DNA of 64,000 bases, taken from the NCBI GenBank assembly GCA_008080745.1, contig SHMX01000004.1, positions 186,001 through 250,000 on the forward strand. The letters are read 5' to 3'. Source of the stretch: Candidatus Thorarchaeota archaeon (GTDB lineage: Archaea; Asgardarchaeota; Thorarchaeia; Thorarchaeales; Thorarchaeaceae). The notes beneath the pieces are model-generated. The model was not told the DNA's origin, searched no databases, and saw nothing but the letters and a program-made list of their open reading frames with translations. Positions 62,723-64,000 of this stretch are shown in pieces; the stretch's first letter is position 1, and every line of letters begins with the position of its first letter. The translations under genes and the position numbers were made by a program.

Positions 62723-63787
62723 TTATTGAAATATCTCCTTGATGCGTTGTCTAAATGGTTCGAAGGGTTGAAGTAGTGCAGCATCAGCTTTCAATTCTTG
62801 TCGATAGTTTGCTTCAAGTTCGAGTAAGGCGTTTCTTAGTCCTTGTCTGAAACTAGCAGTTTCTCTATTTACAATTAGAAGAACTGTACTGAGGTTTCCT
62901 GTTTCAACCAAAATCTTCACATCACCATGATCGATTCCATGTAGGTCTTTTGCACTGGCAAGCATCTCTTTCATCAAAGATAATATTCCAGACATGGCTG
63001 ACCCCATTAGTTCTTGATCAATTGCCTTATCATAATCCGAAAATCTGTGAGCTAGTAACAGATTTCCATCTTTATTGAGGACCAAGAAGTCTAGGGGTTT
63101 TGCCTCACTGATATACAGTAATTTGGGGTTTTTTGCCACAGAGATGGCAATAAGTAACATCCCAATACCATAAGGTATCGGCCATATTTCACCTAAAATA
63201 TCGGGCGAGCCAGGGATATTAGCCAAAATCACACCCAACGGACCCGCAGAAATCCAAACTAAGAATCCTATAAAATAAACACGAATTTGGAATTTTTGAT
63301 CACCCATATCTGCATGACGTGTTACTCGTAGTGCATATCTTACGATTTCGTAGATGAGGACTCCAAAAGCTATTGCTTCTATAAGTAACGGTATTAGAGT
63401 TGACCAATCCATACTCTCTATTTCGCCAATCAAAGCTCCTCCTGCAATAAAAGTGATAAAAAGAGCTCTTCTTGGAGGGGTTTCATATTGACTATACATT
63501 ATAGCAAAATACCAGAAGAGGAATCCACCCACAATAAAAAATGACAATAATAGATTTGATACCCATATCCGGTGAGAATCAAATTCCAATGCCCATCTTG
63601 TAAATGGTTCATAGGTGAAGTCTAGGAGCAAATCCACCATCATTCCGGTGAAACAGGCGATAGCAATAGAATAGAGTAATGTGGGGAGAAGTCTGTTTCT
63701 CCACCAGGATCGGACAATCATGATCATTGCTAAGGTGGAAACCACTGTTGAAGCAAATAGCATTAGGACAAATTCGGTGCTAGCCAT
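62723..63787 (-). CDS. Multi-pass membrane protein with C-terminal longin/roadblock-like domain
   Basis: The protein has about 354 residues. The first about 235 hold seven to eight hydrophobic segments. After the last of these the chain turns soluble (about 240-345) and matches the longin/roadblock pattern: FLVLNKDGNLLLAHRF, a long helix with MGSAMSGILSLMKEML, then HGDVKILVE, STVLLIVNRE and a final helix. That domain type is the partner of small GTPases, so this may be a membrane platform or receptor for one. The ATG at 63787 has GAGGT eight bases upstream. The substrate or ligand of the membrane part is unknown. Confidence 0.75.
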   Translation of the reverse strand: MASTEFVLMLFASTVVSTLAMIMIVRSWWRNRLLPTLLYSIAIACFTGMMVDLLLDFTYEPFTRWALEFDSHRIWVSNLLLSFFIVGGFLFWYFAIMYSQYETPPRRALFITFIAGGALIGEIESMDWSTLIPLLIEAIAFGVLIYEIVRYALRVTRHADMGDQKFQIRVYFIGFLVWISAGPLGVILANIPGSPDILGEIWPIPYGIGMLLIAISVAKNPKLLYISEAKPLDFLVLNKDGNLLLAHRFSDYDKAIDQELMGSAMSGILSLMKEMLASAKDLHGIDHGDVKILVETGNLSTVLLIVNRETASFRQGLRNALLELEANYRQELKADAALLQPFEPFRQRIKEIFQ

Positions 63788-63860
63788 AGCTCTGAACCTC
63801 ACTCAAAAATATAGGAGATACTATCCAATTTAAGTCGATTTTGGATGAAAGAAAAGCGGT

Positions 63861-63885
63861 ACGAGTTCCTCATCTCGGAACTCGT
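63861..63885 (-). terminator. Terminator after the gene at the window end
   Basis: ACGAGTTCC and GGAACTCGT form a perfect 9-bp stem with a 7-base loop, followed on the minus strand by CTTTTCTTTC. It lies 15 bases beyond the stop at 63901. Confidence 0.75.
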
Positions 63886-63900
63886 TAGAAGGCATTAAAC

Positions 63901-64000
63901 TTAGGAAGTTGGAACTTCTTCGTTGGACTCTTCCGTTTCATCCTCTTTTTCGGTTTCTTTTACATCATGTGCTTCAAGTACCACATCAACATCTGTATCT
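63901..64000 (-). CDS. Acidic C-terminal tail of a gene continuing past the window
   Basis: An open frame runs from the right edge to a TAA at 63901, giving the last 32 residues of a protein. They are very acidic and polar (ETEKEDETEESNEEV), most likely a disordered tail. Nothing can be said about the rest. The strong hairpin beyond the stop supports a real gene end. Confidence 0.6.
   Translation of the reverse strand, partial: DTDVDVVLEAHDVKETEKEDETEESNEEVPTS

Overview
The window looks like a chromosomal segment of an Asgard archaeon, most likely Thorarchaeia-like; the lineage is inferred, not proven. The grounds are a Rab-like small GTPase, several longin/roadblock-type proteins (two fused to a GTPase or GTPase-like core plus winged helices, one paired with a MinD/ParA-type ATPase, one at the end of a multi-pass membrane protein), a SEC11-type signal peptidase, an archaeal beta-CASP metallo-beta-lactamase, archaeal TATA boxes, and frequent GTG/TTG starts preceded by GGAG-type ribosome binding sites. 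The DNA is AT-rich and gene-dense.

Layout. 1-2.3 kb: a broken membrane-protein gene interrupted by a 190-bp MITE-like repeat, a zinc-ribbon-like protein, a flavodoxin and a decayed small ORF. 2.35-10.5 kb: tRNA-Cys, then a co-directional run of a Rab-like GTPase, an N6-adenine DNA methyltransferase, a circularly permuted C5-cytosine methyltransferase, a longin/pseudo-GTPase protein, a small ORF and an intact longin-GTPase-longin-wHTH protein. A TATA box and a perfect palindrome precede the first gene. 10.5-21.7 kb: beta-CASP hydrolase, NAD kinase fused to a winged helix, divergent quinolinate synthase, a second copy of the 190-bp repeat, longin-wHTH plus MinD-like ATPase, HAD phosphatase, a very large cytosolic hybrid histidine kinase and pyrophosphatase. 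21.9-32.9 kb: membrane proteins, a cation exchanger, Kbl, a helix-hairpin-helix membrane protein, an MFS transporter, an AAA-type ATPase, signal peptidase with a membrane-anchored ectodomain protein, and a 4Fe-4S protein. 33-39.5 kb: sulfur and amino-acid metabolism (MBL-rhodanese, gamma-glutamyltransferase, aspartase, FMN-binding protein, threonine-dehydratase-like enzyme) with a frameshifted gene between them. 39.7-61.4 kb: mainly a surface-protein region (metzincin-like protease, beta-propeller plus about 22 acidic calcium-binding-type repeats, a large secreted protein, three tandem beta-helix/Ig-like paralogues), broken by an MBL hydrolase and a NIF3 protein. 61.6-64 kb: a 2-hydroxyacid dehydrogenase, a membrane-longin protein and the acidic tail of a further gene.

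Themes. (1) Small-GTPase/longin modules, three of them joined to winged helices, suggest nucleotide-switch signalling that could reach DNA. (2) One such set is co-directional with two orphan DNA methyltransferases just downstream of a tRNA gene, a candidate undescribed modification or defence-like cassette. (3) A large cell-surface repertoire shares one signal-peptide/Ig-like/C-terminal-anchor design, and each beta-helix gene has its own terminator. (4) Four small genes are broken by frameshift or insertion, which may be true decay or assembly error.
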